The notes beneath the pieces were generated by a model. The model did not search any database, had not been told where the DNA came from, and saw only the letters and a program-made list of their open reading frames with translations. A program made the position numbers and the translations under genes. DNA of 64,000 nt, taken from positions 124,001 through 188,000 of the forward strand of contig NZ_AUEG01000002.1 in NCBI RefSeq assembly GCF_000425865.1. Direction: 5' to 3'. This DNA comes from Lacticigenium naphthae DSM 19658. Lineage in GTDB: Bacteria > Bacillota > Bacilli > Lactobacillales > Carnobacteriaceae_A. This document shows positions 18,627 to 27,716 of this stretch, piece by piece (positions within the stretch are counted from its first letter, which is position 1; each line of letters begins with the position of its first letter).

Positions 18627-19421
18627 TTACACAAACCGTTCATGTCGCAACAATTTTAAAGCCCTTTGAGGAATCAACCCGACAATTAAAGGTTTAACAA
18701 CATATGGAAATCCAGAAGGTAGCAGACCTAATTGTTTGAATCCAGAATATCTCACTTTCATTTCATCAAAGCGGTAGCGATAAAGACGACGTTTAAAAGT
18801 CGCTGCGTCTTCTCTATATAACAACAATGGCTCAAGTATATTTGCTCCTTTATAGTCTTTAGCATAAAATCGCATAAATAAATCATAATCTTCTGCTCGA
18901 AGAGTAGCTTTATCGACTCTATAACCACCTAATTCATCTAATACTTTTTTACGAATCACTATACTAGGATGAACAAATTGAGACGTTTTTAAGAAGTCTT
19001 TTTTCCCTGGAATCTCTCTTACATTTCTCCGTCCCCAAATTCCCTTGTCATCGAAGAGAAGAACGCTACTTCCTACCAAATCTATTTCAGGATGTTTTTG
19101 CAGATAATCTACTTGCACTTCTAACCGGTTGTATTTAGCTATATCGTCTGCATCCATACGTGCGATGTACTCTCCCATTGCTTCTCCTAAGCAACGATTC
19201 AGCTAGTAAGCTAACCCCTTGTTTGATTTATTTGTGAGTATAATCAGTCTATCTTTCCATATTTCTTGGTACGTGGAAGCAATAGTTAAGGTTTGGTCGT
19301 GAGAGCCATCATCACATAATATAATTTCAAAATCTTGCAGGGTTTGCGCCACTAAAGAATCCAGACTGTCTTTTAACGTTTTCTCACAATTATAAATGCC
19401 CATAATGATTGAAACTTTCAC
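18627..19421 (-). pseudogene. Glycosyltransferase family 2 interrupted by one in-frame TAG
   Basis: The 5' part (19421-19206) encodes MKVSIIMGIYNCEKTLKDSL and ILCDDGSHDQT, the GT-A nucleotide-sugar site. The 3' part continues in the same frame through LNRCLGEAMGEYIARMDADD (the DxD motif) to the stop at 18627. The two parts are separated only by the TAG at 19205-19203, in a position read GLAY*LNRCLG. Without it the product would be a normal GT2 enzyme of about 264 residues. The cause may be a real nonsense mutation (for example from TCG or AAG), a sequencing error, or readthrough. A GTG or ATG restart after the stop would lack the first half of the active site. Confidence 0.85.
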
Positions 19422-19475
19422 GGCAGTTCCTCCTCGTTTATATTATTTAAACAAATTTCAAAAGCACTTAATAAG

Positions 19476-20486
19476 TTATTCTTGAAACGGGAGATTTGGC
19501 TCTTCTAAGTGGGAAACATCAAAACGATAAGCTGGAAAAAAGGATGTGTCAAGTTGATCGATATCCACACTAAATCGTTTTTGTATCAATTTGTTGTATA
19601 CATCCTTGTGATGAATTTTTTTACCGATATAGTAATTATAATTACTGTTTTTAGCAAATCTTTTTTTGAATTCATAGATACCATCTTCTCCCTTGTGACC
19701 TCCTCCTAAGAGATAATAGGAGACATTTTTTTCTTTTAATTTTTTTATAGTTTCTATTGTTACATTGACAAGCGGACTGCAATCGTAAAACCCAGCTTTG
19801 GTACCTCCTAAAAATGCATAAGCATAAACCTCATCGTACAACATCAATCCGCTCGCAATCATAGTCCCTCCCATAAAAACATGTGTGTAAAAAAAATGAT
19901 TTTTTAATTCTTTGTGTATATTTTCAAGAAATGATCGATCAAAATAATAGTATTCATCCGCATTGTTCCGATCCATTGTTGAGTAATAGATTTCCAAAAA
20001 ATCATCTAGATAGTCTCCTGTTTCATCAAAGACTATTTCCATACCTTTTTCTACATTCTTTTTATAGTATCTTAAAATTCTTTTCGAAATATCTATTTCC
20101 AATGGATCATTTATGTCTCGTATTACTTGTGGCCCAACATTGACAATTTCTCCATTAAATCTTGAGCGGACATCATCGTTTTCGATAGGGTGAAATCGAA
20201 CGAATTCTGAGACGATATTTTCTTTAACACAATAAGTTGAGAATGCTTCTAAATAATCTCTTACAAGTTTATTTTTGTCTGAAGTCGAGATGATCACTGG
20301 ACCACCATACCCATATGGTGTGAAAATATCATAATATTTTTGATCGTCAATTTTATAAGGGATTTCTTTTTTTATAAACATGTTCGTTATTTCTCCATAT
20401 TGATTTTTAAAATAAAATGTCTCTGTAGTAGCTTTCTCATGTGCTTCATATAATTTCCCATATTTTTCATTAAAGTAAATATTCAT
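19476..20486 (-). CDS. FemAB/GNAT-fold acyltransferase-like protein, copy 1
   Basis: This 336-residue soluble protein resembles the GNAT/FemAB group (BioF2-like Acetyltransf_6) found in polysaccharide clusters. Visible elements are an N-terminal domain with YDIFTPYGYGGPVI, then FLEIYYSTMDRNNADEYYYF and HVFMGGTMIASGLMLYDEVY, where the acyl donor is expected to bind, and YYLLGGGHKGEDGIYEFKKRFAK. Family members attach acyl or aminoacyl groups to amino sugars or peptides, but the substrate here is unknown. A close paralogue lies 215 bp upstream. AAGGAGG precedes the ATG. Confidence 0.7.
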   Translation of the reverse strand: MNIYFNEKYGKLYEAHEKATTETFYFKNQYGEITNMFIKKEIPYKIDDQKYYDIFTPYGYGGPVIISTSDKNKLVRDYLEAFSTYCVKENIVSEFVRFHPIENDDVRSRFNGEIVNVGPQVIRDINDPLEIDISKRILRYYKKNVEKGMEIVFDETGDYLDDFLEIYYSTMDRNNADEYYYFDRSFLENIHKELKNHFFYTHVFMGGTMIASGLMLYDEVYAYAFLGGTKAGFYDCSPLVNVTIETIKKLKEKNVSYYLLGGGHKGEDGIYEFKKRFAKNSNYNYYIGKKIHHKDVYNKLIQKRFSVDIDQLDTSFFPAYRFDVSHLEEPNLPFQE

Positions 20487-20515
20487 GGGAAGTCCTCCTT
20501 AGTATATGCATATAA

Positions 20516-20700
20516 AAGCCATTATTTTTACTTTCCCGGTGTGTTTATATGTGGTAGCAATTGATAAAATTTGATTAGGAGACCGGCTATCACACAATAT
20601 ATTTTCACAACTTTGAAACGTTTGATCAACGAATAAATTTAATTATTTTTTGCCGTTTTCTCTCAAATCAGATACTTTAGCAAATTCCATGATCATATCC
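20516..20700 (-). pseudogene. Decayed remnant of a second glycosyltransferase family 2 gene
   Basis: Translated on the minus strand, 20640-20516 reads NLFVDQTFQSCENILCDSRS followed by PNQILSIATTYKHTGK. This aligns with the intact-frame start of the downstream GT2 gene (DSLVAQTLQDFEIILCDDGS, HDQTLTIASTYQEIWK). DNA similarity continues upstream (GAGAAAACG shared) to near 20700. It has no usable start and contains a stop. The order acyltransferase-GT2-acyltransferase-GT2 remnant implies a tandem duplication followed by decay of one GT2 copy. Confidence 0.65.
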
Positions 20701-21717
20701 CTAATTACTCTTAAAAAGAGAGCGAATTGGCTCTTCAAGCTGTGTGATATCCGCACGGTAAACCGGGAAAAACGATGTGTCAACTTGATCAACATTCATC
20801 TTAAATCGTCTTTTTACCATTTTTTTATATACATCATTGTGATGAATTTTTTTACCGACATAATAATCATAGTCACTGTTTTTAGCAAATTTTTTTTTGA
20901 ATTGATAAATGCCATCTTCGCCCTTGTGGCCACCTCCTAATAGATAATACGAGATGTTTTTTTCTTTCAACCTTTTGATCGTTTCGATTTCAACATTGAC
21001 GTTGGAATTACATTCGTAAAATCCTTCTCTGGTACCTCCTAAAAATGCATAAGCATAAACCTTGTCATATAGTATCAGTCCACTCGCAATCATAGTTCCG
21101 TCCATAAAAATATGTGTGTAAAAAAAATGATCTTTTAATTCCTTATGGATATTCTCAAAAAATGATCGCTTAAAATAATAGTATTCATCAGCATTATTTC
21201 GGTCCATTGTTGAATAATAGATTTCTAAAAAATCATCTAGATAGTCTCCTGTATCATCGAAGATTACTTCCATTCCTTCTTTGATATTTTTTTTATAGTA
21301 TTTTAACATTCTTTTTGAAATGTTTTTTTCTGATGGCTCGTGCAAATTTCGTATTATTTGTTTTCCAATCCTTTCAACTTTTCCATTAAATTTTGATCGG
21401 ATATCGTCGTTCTCAATAGGATGGTATCGAACAAATTCTGAGACAATATTTTTTTTAATACAATAACTCGAAAATGCCTCTAAATAATCTCTTACTAATT
21501 TATCTTTATCTGTGGTGGACATAATTACAGGGCCACCAAATCCATATGGAGTGAAAATATCATAATATATTTGCTTATCGATTTTATAAGGAATTTCTTT
21601 TTTCAAAAACATGTTTGTTATTTCCCCATATTTATTTTTGAAGCAGAATGTATCAGTAGTAGCTTTTTCATGTGTTTTGTATAATTTCCCATATTTTTCA
21701 TTAAAATAAAGGTTCAC
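20701..21717 (-). CDS. FemAB/GNAT-fold acyltransferase-like protein, copy 2
   Basis: This 338-residue paralogue of the next gene is similar over its whole length (for example MNLYFNEKYGKLYKTHEKAT here and MNIYFNEKYGKLYEAHEKAT there), and keeps the same motifs (YYLLGGGHKGEDGIYQFKKK). The GTG at 21717 is chosen because AAGGAGGG lies 6-7 bases upstream; the upstream region resembles that of copy 1, so promoter-proximal DNA was duplicated too. It is the first gene of the polysaccharide operon. The acyl donor and acceptor are unknown; a role in N-acylating the 4-amino sugar is only a guess. Confidence 0.7.
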   Translation of the reverse strand: MNLYFNEKYGKLYKTHEKATTDTFCFKNKYGEITNMFLKKEIPYKIDKQIYYDIFTPYGFGGPVIMSTTDKDKLVRDYLEAFSSYCIKKNIVSEFVRYHPIENDDIRSKFNGKVERIGKQIIRNLHEPSEKNISKRMLKYYKKNIKEGMEVIFDDTGDYLDDFLEIYYSTMDRNNADEYYYFKRSFFENIHKELKDHFFYTHIFMDGTMIASGLILYDKVYAYAFLGGTREGFYECNSNVNVEIETIKRLKEKNISYYLLGGGHKGEDGIYQFKKKFAKNSDYDYYVGKKIHHNDVYKKMVKRRFKMNVDQVDTSFFPVYRADITQLEEPIRSLFKSN

Positions 21718-23186
21718 GGAATTCCCTCCTTTATATGCAGTCAAAAAACATTTACATACAGTTACTTGTGAGTTTGTTCTATGATTTTCCCAGCGAAAAA
21801 GCATTCTGGAAATAGTGGCACGCTAGATTAAGTACTCTCCATTGACTTGTTATTTTTTTTTTCATTTAGTTGATAACTATTTCAACAGTCTGTATCGTTC
21901 TTCCGTTCTTATCACTGATACCCTACTAATTTTTCTGAGGTATTAACTATCTCTTCAGAATTTTCATTTTTGTAAAAAAACTCATAAATTTAGAGTGGCG
22001 TACTATGGAAATGTATTTTCAGATGATGGGTTGGGGGCCTTATGTGAAAATTTTTAATCGTGGGATTGAAAGAGGGGAAACTATGGATGTATTTCTGCAG
22101 ATTTGAAAAATGTTAGTGCTTTTTTTATTAGTGGCGTCGGTTAAGGTTATCAGATGGTATCCATCTGATAACCTTTTTTCTTTCCATGTTTTTAATAATA
22201 AATCGAGTAGAAGCTCTTCCTGTTTTCATTACGATAATAACTAGCTATGACACACAAAGTTACATCTTCTTTTACTTGGTTTTATTGATATGCTTATTTC
22301 ACTTGAAAATTATATTACTAAAGAATCGCTTCTATGATAAAGATCGACCAAAAAATAGTTCTTTTTCACCTCAAAAATCACTATATATTTGTACGTATCT
22401 ATTCTTTACTCCACCAGGTTTCATTTTCCAAAATACCGCTTACATTATTTTCTTTTTAACTCCTTATCAATAATGGGTATAAGAAACTAGAATAAATTAT
22501 TTTGGGAAAGTTTATACTGAATAGTAGGAAGTTTTTGTAAAGATTCTATAGGTGAGTATTACAAGAAGGGGATTCAAATGGGGATGTTTCACTATTGCTT
22601 TTAAAATATTATCGCGGATCTAACTAAGTATAAAATAGTAGGAAGGTAAAACATGAAGGAGATAGATTTTTGTGAACAAATATCTATTTGAAGATAAGAA
22701 TGGAGAGGGATGTTTAGAGTCTTTGTCAACTGTATTATAACATGTGTTTTTTTTAAAAAAACAATACGCACGGATTTCACTGATTTTAGAGTGTGTTTGA
22801 CTAGGGAGTATAGAACTGAAAAACATTTCTGTGCTAAGTATTCTCAAGTGAGTTTTATTAAAAATCGATTGTACCTAAGAATGCAAATGGGCGGTCAGTC
22901 TTCTGATTTCCTACATTCTTTTTAAAATGATTATATGCATAGTTGTATTATAACTAAATTGAATTATATCTGGAAAGAATTGACTTGAAACTCGCAACAT
23001 TTTCTTGGATTATTATCCAAAGAACAAATTATTACAAAAATCACTGTACTTCTAACGTCTCATTGTATTCAGTTTTTGTAAATAAAAAACAGACTATTCC
23101 AAATGTTCTCCTATATTTAACTCTGTTTTTTTGTTTCCAAAAATTTACAGAGATAAATGAACATTGAAATAGCCTATCATATCAGA
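21718..23186. other. Intergenic region upstream of the polysaccharide operon, no recognised gene
   Basis: This 1.47-kb stretch is very AT-rich except near 22000-22180. It must contain the operon promoter, but no convincing -35/-10 pair was found. A stem-loop (TTTCCAG and CTGGGAAA arms) lies in the presumed leader near 21786-21812. A GC-richer open stretch (about 21979-22103, plus strand) encodes LEWRTMEMYFQMMGWGPYVK followed by IFNRGIERGETMDVFLQI without a good ribosome site; I do not recognise it. The remaining short open frames (22186-22925) lack ribosome sites and look random. Confidence 0.6.
22143..22180 (+). terminator. Orphan plus-strand terminator
   Basis: A 15-bp perfect stem (AAGGTTATCAGATGG paired with its complement, loop TAT) is followed by TTTTTTC. 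It is oriented to end plus-strand transcripts, yet no plus-strand gene is recognised upstream. Confidence 0.8.
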
Positions 23187-23259
23187 TGGTCCCTACTGGG
23201 CTCGAACCAGCGACCCCTACCTTGTCGAGGTAGTGCTCTCCCAACTGAGCTAAGGAACC
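23187..23259 (-). tRNA. tRNA-Val (anticodon GAC) with C at position 33
   Basis: A 73-nt cloverleaf can be folded: acceptor GGTTCCT/AGGGACC, D arm GCTC/GAGC, anticodon stem CTACC/GGTAG with loop TCGACAA, variable GGGTC, and T arm with TTCGAGC. The anticodon reads GAC (Val). Position 33 is C instead of the nearly universal U, and the acceptor has a T4-G69 wobble. CCA is not encoded. It is a single isolated tRNA. It may be slightly decayed, or a functional variant. Confidence 0.8.
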
Positions 23260-23479
23260 TTTTTTTTAATACCTTTCTAGTATACGAAAGTTTGCATCTT
23301 TTGTAAATAGCTGACCAAGATAAAAAATTATATTTATACACATTCCGATTTTTAAGTTAAAAAAACATCTGTTATCTATTTGTTTAAAACAATAGCCACC
23401 AACCTACTTTCTATAGTATACTGAGCATGAAACTTAACCTATTGTATACAAACACACTGCACGATGGAAGGACTCTATT

Positions 23480-24772
23480 ATGAACTCAGATGCGTTAAAT
23501 AAATTCTATAAAAATTCTCTTACTGACAAATTAGATAGCTTACTTTCTGCTGAGGTTATTTCTCAAGCGGACTATCATTTGCTTTCAGAAGACAAACTTG
23601 GTTTAACCGACGAGGTAGCCAATCATATGATTGAGAATCGTATAACCAACTACACTTTACCATTTGGTTTAGGTTTGAATTTTTCTATCAATGCTAAAGA
23701 TTATGTTGTTCCTATGGTCACTGAAGAACCATCTATCATTGCTGCAGCAAGTTATGCTGCTAAAATCATAGGTTCAGCAGGAGGCTTTCAGGCTTCTGTT
23801 TTAAAAAGAGAGATGACGGGGCAAGTGGCTTTGAAAGATGTAGTGAATGTGGAAGAAAAAATAGCCATCCTGACCGACCATCTCCCAGACATTCTTACCC
23901 GGGCAAACGCAAGCCATCCTTCTATTGTAAAGAGAGGTGGTGGGGCAACATCTGTCACTGTTCGTCACTTACAGGAAGAAATCGCAGGAGAGAAGATAGA
24001 GTTCTTAGTTGTGTATGTTTCAGTTGATACAAAAGAAGCTATGGGTGCAAATATCATCAATACAATGATGGAAGGGATCGCTCCTTACTTGGAAGAATTA
24101 ACTGGCGGAACTAGTTTATTACGTATTTTATCAAATTACGCAACCGATTGCCTTGCAACGGCTTCAGTGACCATTCCCGCACATCGCTTGCAAACAATGA
24201 CATTGTCCGGAGAGGAAATCCGTAATCGGATCATAGAAGCGAATCGATTCGCCCAAATCGATCCTTATCGTGCAGTGACGCATAATAAAGGCATTATGAA
24301 TGGCATCGATGCGGTTGTCTTGGCCACTGGGAATGACACGCGTGCAGTAGAGGCTGGTGCTCATGCATATGCTGCGCGAGATGGCCATTATCGTTCCCTC
24401 ACGACATGGGAATGCAATACCAGGGGTGATTTAGTCGGGACATTAACTTTACCTCTAGCTGTGGGGACAGTTGGCGGTTCGATCAGTATTCATCCAACTG
24501 CTCAATTTTCCCATCGTTTGCTCGGTGATCCGTCTGCTGAAGAGTTGGGGGAAATCATCGCTTCTGTAGGTCTAGGGCAAAACTTCTCTGCCTTACGTGC
24601 ACTGGTTACAGAAGGTATCCAAAAAGGACACATGGGTCTACACGCCCGTTCTCTAGCTATCAGTGCTGGTGCAACCGGTGAGGAGATCGATCAAGTAGCT
24701 GCTAAACTCAAACAGGCACACTATATGAACTTAGATACTGCCAAAAGTCTGTTAAAAGCTATTCAACAATAA
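23480..24772 (+). CDS. mvaA: Hydroxymethylglutaryl-CoA reductase, class II
   Basis: This 430-residue protein is a stand-alone class II HMG-CoA reductase. It has ENRITNYTLPFGLGLNF near residue 52 (catalytic Glu and substrate loop), HNKGIMNGIDAVVLATGND (catalytic Lys and Asp) and GHMGLHARSLA (catalytic His region). It makes mevalonate from HMG-CoA for isoprenoid synthesis. In Enterococcus the reductase is fused to a thiolase (MvaE); here it is separate and no thiolase is seen in the window. The partner mvaS lies 3 kb away on the other strand. Confidence 0.93.
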   Translation: MNSDALNKFYKNSLTDKLDSLLSAEVISQADYHLLSEDKLGLTDEVANHMIENRITNYTLPFGLGLNFSINAKDYVVPMVTEEPSIIAAASYAAKIIGSAGGFQASVLKREMTGQVALKDVVNVEEKIAILTDHLPDILTRANASHPSIVKRGGGATSVTVRHLQEEIAGEKIEFLVVYVSVDTKEAMGANIINTMMEGIAPYLEELTGGTSLLRILSNYATDCLATASVTIPAHRLQTMTLSGEEIRNRIIEANRFAQIDPYRAVTHNKGIMNGIDAVVLATGNDTRAVEAGAHAYAARDGHYRSLTTWECNTRGDLVGTLTLPLAVGTVGGSISIHPTAQFSHRLLGDPSAEELGEIIASVGLGQNFSALRALVTEGIQKGHMGLHARSLAISAGATGEEIDQVAAKLKQAHYMNLDTAKSLLKAIQQ

Positions 24773-24797
24773 GTTTAGTGAAAAAGGAGAAAAAAAT

Positions 24798-25217
24798 ATG
24801 ATCAAGGAATTTCAAGAATTTATTATGCGTGGAAATGTTTTAGATTTAGCCGTTGGGGTCGTTATTGGAGGAGCTTTTACAGCCATTGTAAATGCTTTGG
24901 TGGAATTCATTATCACTCCTGTTGTTGTTGCTCTTTCTGGTGAGGCATCGGTTGAAAATTTAGCTGTATCTATTGGTTCTGCGACTATTCAATACGGTCA
25001 ATTTATTCAAGCGATCATTGACTTCCTTATTATCGGGTTGGTGTTGTTCTTATTTGTGAAGTTTATAAACCGCTTTAAACGGAAACAAGAAGAAACAGCA
25101 GAAGTTGAACCAGAAATTTCTTCTACAGAAAAATATTTGCGTGAAATTCGTGATGCTTTAGTCGAAAAAGAAACAGCTCTTCCAAGTAATTTAACGGATA
25201 AAGATTCTTCCATTTAA
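24798..25217 (+). CDS. mscL: Large-conductance mechanosensitive channel
   Basis: This 139-residue protein is MscL. It begins MIKEFQEFIMRGNVLDLAVG with the first transmembrane helix VVIGGAFTAIVNALVEFIITP, followed by the periplasmic loop, the second helix IDFLIIGLVLFLFVKF and a charged cytoplasmic C-terminus. It releases solutes under hypo-osmotic stress. It starts 25 bp after mvaA with AAGGAG, so the two are probably co-transcribed although functionally unrelated. Confidence 0.95.
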   Translation: MIKEFQEFIMRGNVLDLAVGVVIGGAFTAIVNALVEFIITPVVVALSGEASVENLAVSIGSATIQYGQFIQAIIDFLIIGLVLFLFVKFINRFKRKQEETAEVEPEISSTEKYLREIRDALVEKETALPSNLTDKDSSI

Positions 25218-25228
25218 ATTTAACCAAG

Positions 25229-25270
25229 AAAGAGTCACCTTTTCATATTGAAAAAGGTGACTCTTTTTTA
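25229..25270 (+). terminator. Terminator after mscL
   Basis: The arms AAAGAGTCACCTTTT and AAAAGGTGACTCTTT enclose a short loop and are followed by TTTT. Confidence 0.9.
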
Positions 25271-25431
25271 TTTTGTTTTTAGGTGAATTGTCTTACAAGA
25301 ACTCTCCTACTGTAACTGAACCACAACTACCGATCCTCGTTTTGGAACCTTCTGGTATCCTTCATCTTGCATTTAATTACCTTTTCGTATAATAAAAAAT
25401 GGAGCTAGGAGCTTTAGAATCATCTAAAGAT

Positions 25432-26355
25432 TCAGTTAGTGGCCTCCTCTTTTACTCTGATAATTATTTTCCCTCTCACATGACCTGTTTCGCTCAACTC
25501 ATGGGCTGCTCTCAGTCCTTCTTGCGAGAAGGGATAAACTCTTGAAATAACAGGTTTTAATCTTTTTTGCACTAGCCACTCATGAAGTTGTTCGAGCGCT
25601 TCTTTTGTCGGTTTCATTGAGAAGTATTGCGCCTCATAATTTTTTACATCAACAAATTCACTCGGATCTCCGGCAATGGACAGGAGTCTGCCTTTGTTTT
25701 GGATGAGAGACAAGCTTTTTTCCAAGACCCTTCCTCCTATAGTGTCAAAGACGAAGTCGATGCCTGTTAACACCTCTTCGAAGTCTTCCTCTTCATAATC
25801 AATGGGCTGATCAACGCCCAGTGATTGAAGCAGCTCCTGATTGCTGCCGCTCGCCGTGGAGGCGACCCAGGCTCCTTGAATCTTAGCTATTTGAACGGCG
25901 AGCGTCCCGACACCACCTGAGCCAGCATGGATCAGTACCCTCTCTCCGTTTTTCACTTGTCCTCGTCTGACGATTGCTTCATAAGCGGTTTGTCCGGTCA
26001 ACGGAACGGCTGCGGCTATTTCAAATGAGAGAGTGTCGTCCAGCTTCACGGTTCTGTCTGGACGGACTGAAACGACTTCCGCATAGGTTTTGGATCCGTT
26101 AGCCATCACGCGATCTCCAACTTCAAATCCAGTAACGTCAGAACCTATTTCAACCACTCGTCCGGCAATATCTCCACCGACGATCAGCGGTAAACTGCCA
26201 CCGAATGATCCTTTTCGTCGTTTAATATCGATTGGATTCACACTCGTTGCATACACTTCAACAAGCAGGCGATCCGGTTTCAATTCTGGTTTGTTGGCTT
26301 CTTTCAACTTCAATTGTTCTGCTCCACCAAACTCTTCTATAATTATCGCTTTCAT
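25432..26355 (-). CDS. Zinc-independent NADP-dependent quinone oxidoreductase (MDR family)
   Basis: This 307-residue medium-chain dehydrogenase begins MKAIIIEEFGGAEQLKLKE, with an N-terminal GroES-like domain and the cofactor motif VLIHAGSGGVGTLAVQIAK at about 141-159. It lacks the cysteine ligands of zinc alcohol dehydrogenases, which fits the quinone-oxidoreductase/YogA-like group. The reaction is likely NADPH-dependent reduction of quinones or alkenals; the exact substrate is unknown. The ATG at 26355 is chosen because AAGGAG would be only one base from the upstream ATG at 26364. Confidence 0.85.
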   Translation of the reverse strand: MKAIIIEEFGGAEQLKLKEANKPELKPDRLLVEVYATSVNPIDIKRRKGSFGGSLPLIVGGDIAGRVVEIGSDVTGFEVGDRVMANGSKTYAEVVSVRPDRTVKLDDTLSFEIAAAVPLTGQTAYEAIVRRGQVKNGERVLIHAGSGGVGTLAVQIAKIQGAWVASTASGSNQELLQSLGVDQPIDYEEEDFEEVLTGIDFVFDTIGGRVLEKSLSLIQNKGRLLSIAGDPSEFVDVKNYEAQYFSMKPTKEALEQLHEWLVQKRLKPVISRVYPFSQEGLRAAHELSETGHVRGKIIIRVKEEATN

Positions 26356-26625
26356 TTTATACATACTCCTTTAGCCTTTTCTTCTGTATACACTGGTCAC
26401 TGCAAGCTACATTTGCTCTTCGATTCGCATAGATCCATATCAAAGGAACCGTTTATGCGAGCAAGAGACTTTTCTCACTGATATTTAGGGAACCAAAATG
26501 ATACGATCCTGTTTCTTCATAAATAAAATAAACTGAATTTTTAAACAAGTTGGACTTATTTCAAAATATAGCTTATGAAAGGTCAGGGGAGTTGGCCGAT
26601 CTACTATTAGAATGCATCCCCAGAT

Positions 26626-27273
26626 TCATTCTATTTGATCTGGGTCTGAAAATGATTTTAAGCTTGCTATTACTTCTTCATCATCTACTTGTGGAAAATG
26701 ACTATAATAGGCTCCGACTGCACCTAGAAAAACTTCTGGAACGTCTACTGCCACAACCTGATCAACTAAATCTAACAACTCATGATACGTATCCCTCGGT
26801 ATGATAGGGACGGCTACAATTATTTCCTTGGCTTCTTGTTTCCTGACAGCCTCGATCGCCACTTTCATTGTTAAGCCCGTAGCGATCCCATCATCTACTA
26901 TAATAACAATTTTGTCTTTGAGTGATCGTGGGGAAAGCACTTGTGAGTATTTTTTCCGCCGGCTTTCCATCGCTTTACGTAGTCGACTAATTTCCTTGTT
27001 TATCCATTTTTGATCTAGCCGATCGATTACGATTGTGTTTAAAAGGGGGTCTCCGTATTCTGATACTGCTCCTACAGCATACTCAGAATGAAGAGGATGA
27101 CCAATTTTTTTCGACAGAACCATGTCAAAGGGCAGGTGATATTTCTCCGCGATTTCTAACCCTACAGGAATACCTCCTCGCGGCAAAGCCACCACAACAG
27201 CATTATCTGTATCTGTTAGCTGGAGAGCTGAGGCCAGTTGGGTTCCCGCATCTTTCCGATCAATAAATCTCAT
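26626..27273 (-). CDS. Phosphoribosyltransferase-domain protein
   Basis: This 215-residue protein has a type I PRTase fold: MRFIDRKDAGTQLASAL at the start, VVALPRGGIPVGLEIAE, and the PRPP-binding motif VIIVDDGIATGLTM at about 119-132. Similar proteins are widespread and often annotated only as phosphoribosyltransferase. The base substrate and pathway are unknown. GGAGGG precedes the ATG. The gene stands alone; downstream on its strand is the oxidoreductase. Confidence 0.75.
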   Translation of the reverse strand: MRFIDRKDAGTQLASALQLTDTDNAVVVALPRGGIPVGLEIAEKYHLPFDMVLSKKIGHPLHSEYAVGAVSEYGDPLLNTIVIDRLDQKWINKEISRLRKAMESRRKKYSQVLSPRSLKDKIVIIVDDGIATGLTMKVAIEAVRKQEAKEIIVAVPIIPRDTYHELLDLVDQVVAVDVPEVFLGAVGAYYSHFPQVDDEEVIASLKSFSDPDQIE

Positions 27274-27416
27274 TGTTATCCCTCCTAGAAGAAGTAACTA
27301 AGCAATATGATCCACTGTCTATTTCCCCTCTAAATTTCGCATTTAGTATAACATGAATAAAAAATTCCTAATATTAGAACGGTTTAGTCTATTTTAAATC
27401 ACCGTATGCACAAAAA

Positions 27417-27530
27417 GCCCGCTCTCATTGCAGTAGCAACCTGCAAAGTTTAGAGCAACGTTATCTATGTAACCGCAGAGCCAACGGGATTACTCTCTTT
27501 GGAAAGTCGGTTCTCTTGAACAACTGACTG
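27417..27530. ncRNA. Possible structured RNA of unknown family
   Basis: A GC-richer block between the phosphoribosyltransferase and mvaS genes can fold as a branched structure. CCCG (27418-27421) pairs with CGGG (27485-27488) to enclose CTCT/AGAG, TTGCAG/CTGCAA (27428-27446) and GTTA/TAAC hairpins, and is followed by an AGTC-GTT/AAC-GACT hairpin (27505-27529). It has no open reading frame with a ribosome site and does not match riboswitch, 6S, SRP or RNase P signatures I know. The strand is unclear. Confidence 0.35.
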
Positions 27531-27547
27531 ATCGTTATTCTTCACTT

Positions 27548-27602
27548 GTATAAAACAAAGAGCCCCTTTTCCAAAAAGAAAAAGGGGTTCTTTGTTTTAT
27601 AC
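27548..27602. terminator. Very long symmetric terminator hairpin
   Basis: 23-bp arms (27548-27570 and 27580-27602) differ at one base that still forms a G-U pair; the loop is 9 nt. It can end mvaS on the minus strand and any plus-strand RNA from the adjacent structured block. Confidence 0.8.
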
Positions 27603-27716
27603 GCATGACTCTCTAAACAATACTCCAAAGGCAGACGCACTTTTCGCCTCCTGAAGCCTTGCCGTCGTTGTTTCCAACGCAAATACTTGCTTGCTTTATT
27701 CGAGTCTACACACTTT

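Noticed and set aside
22186-22473. 95-codon hydrophobic open frame on the plus strand
   Set aside because: It has no ribosome site, starts within the T-run region of a terminator, and is very AT-rich, so hydrophobic codons are expected by chance.
22710-22925. 71-codon open frame on the plus strand
   Set aside because: The purine-rich stretch before it is too close to the ATG, there is no promoter, and the product has no recognisable feature.
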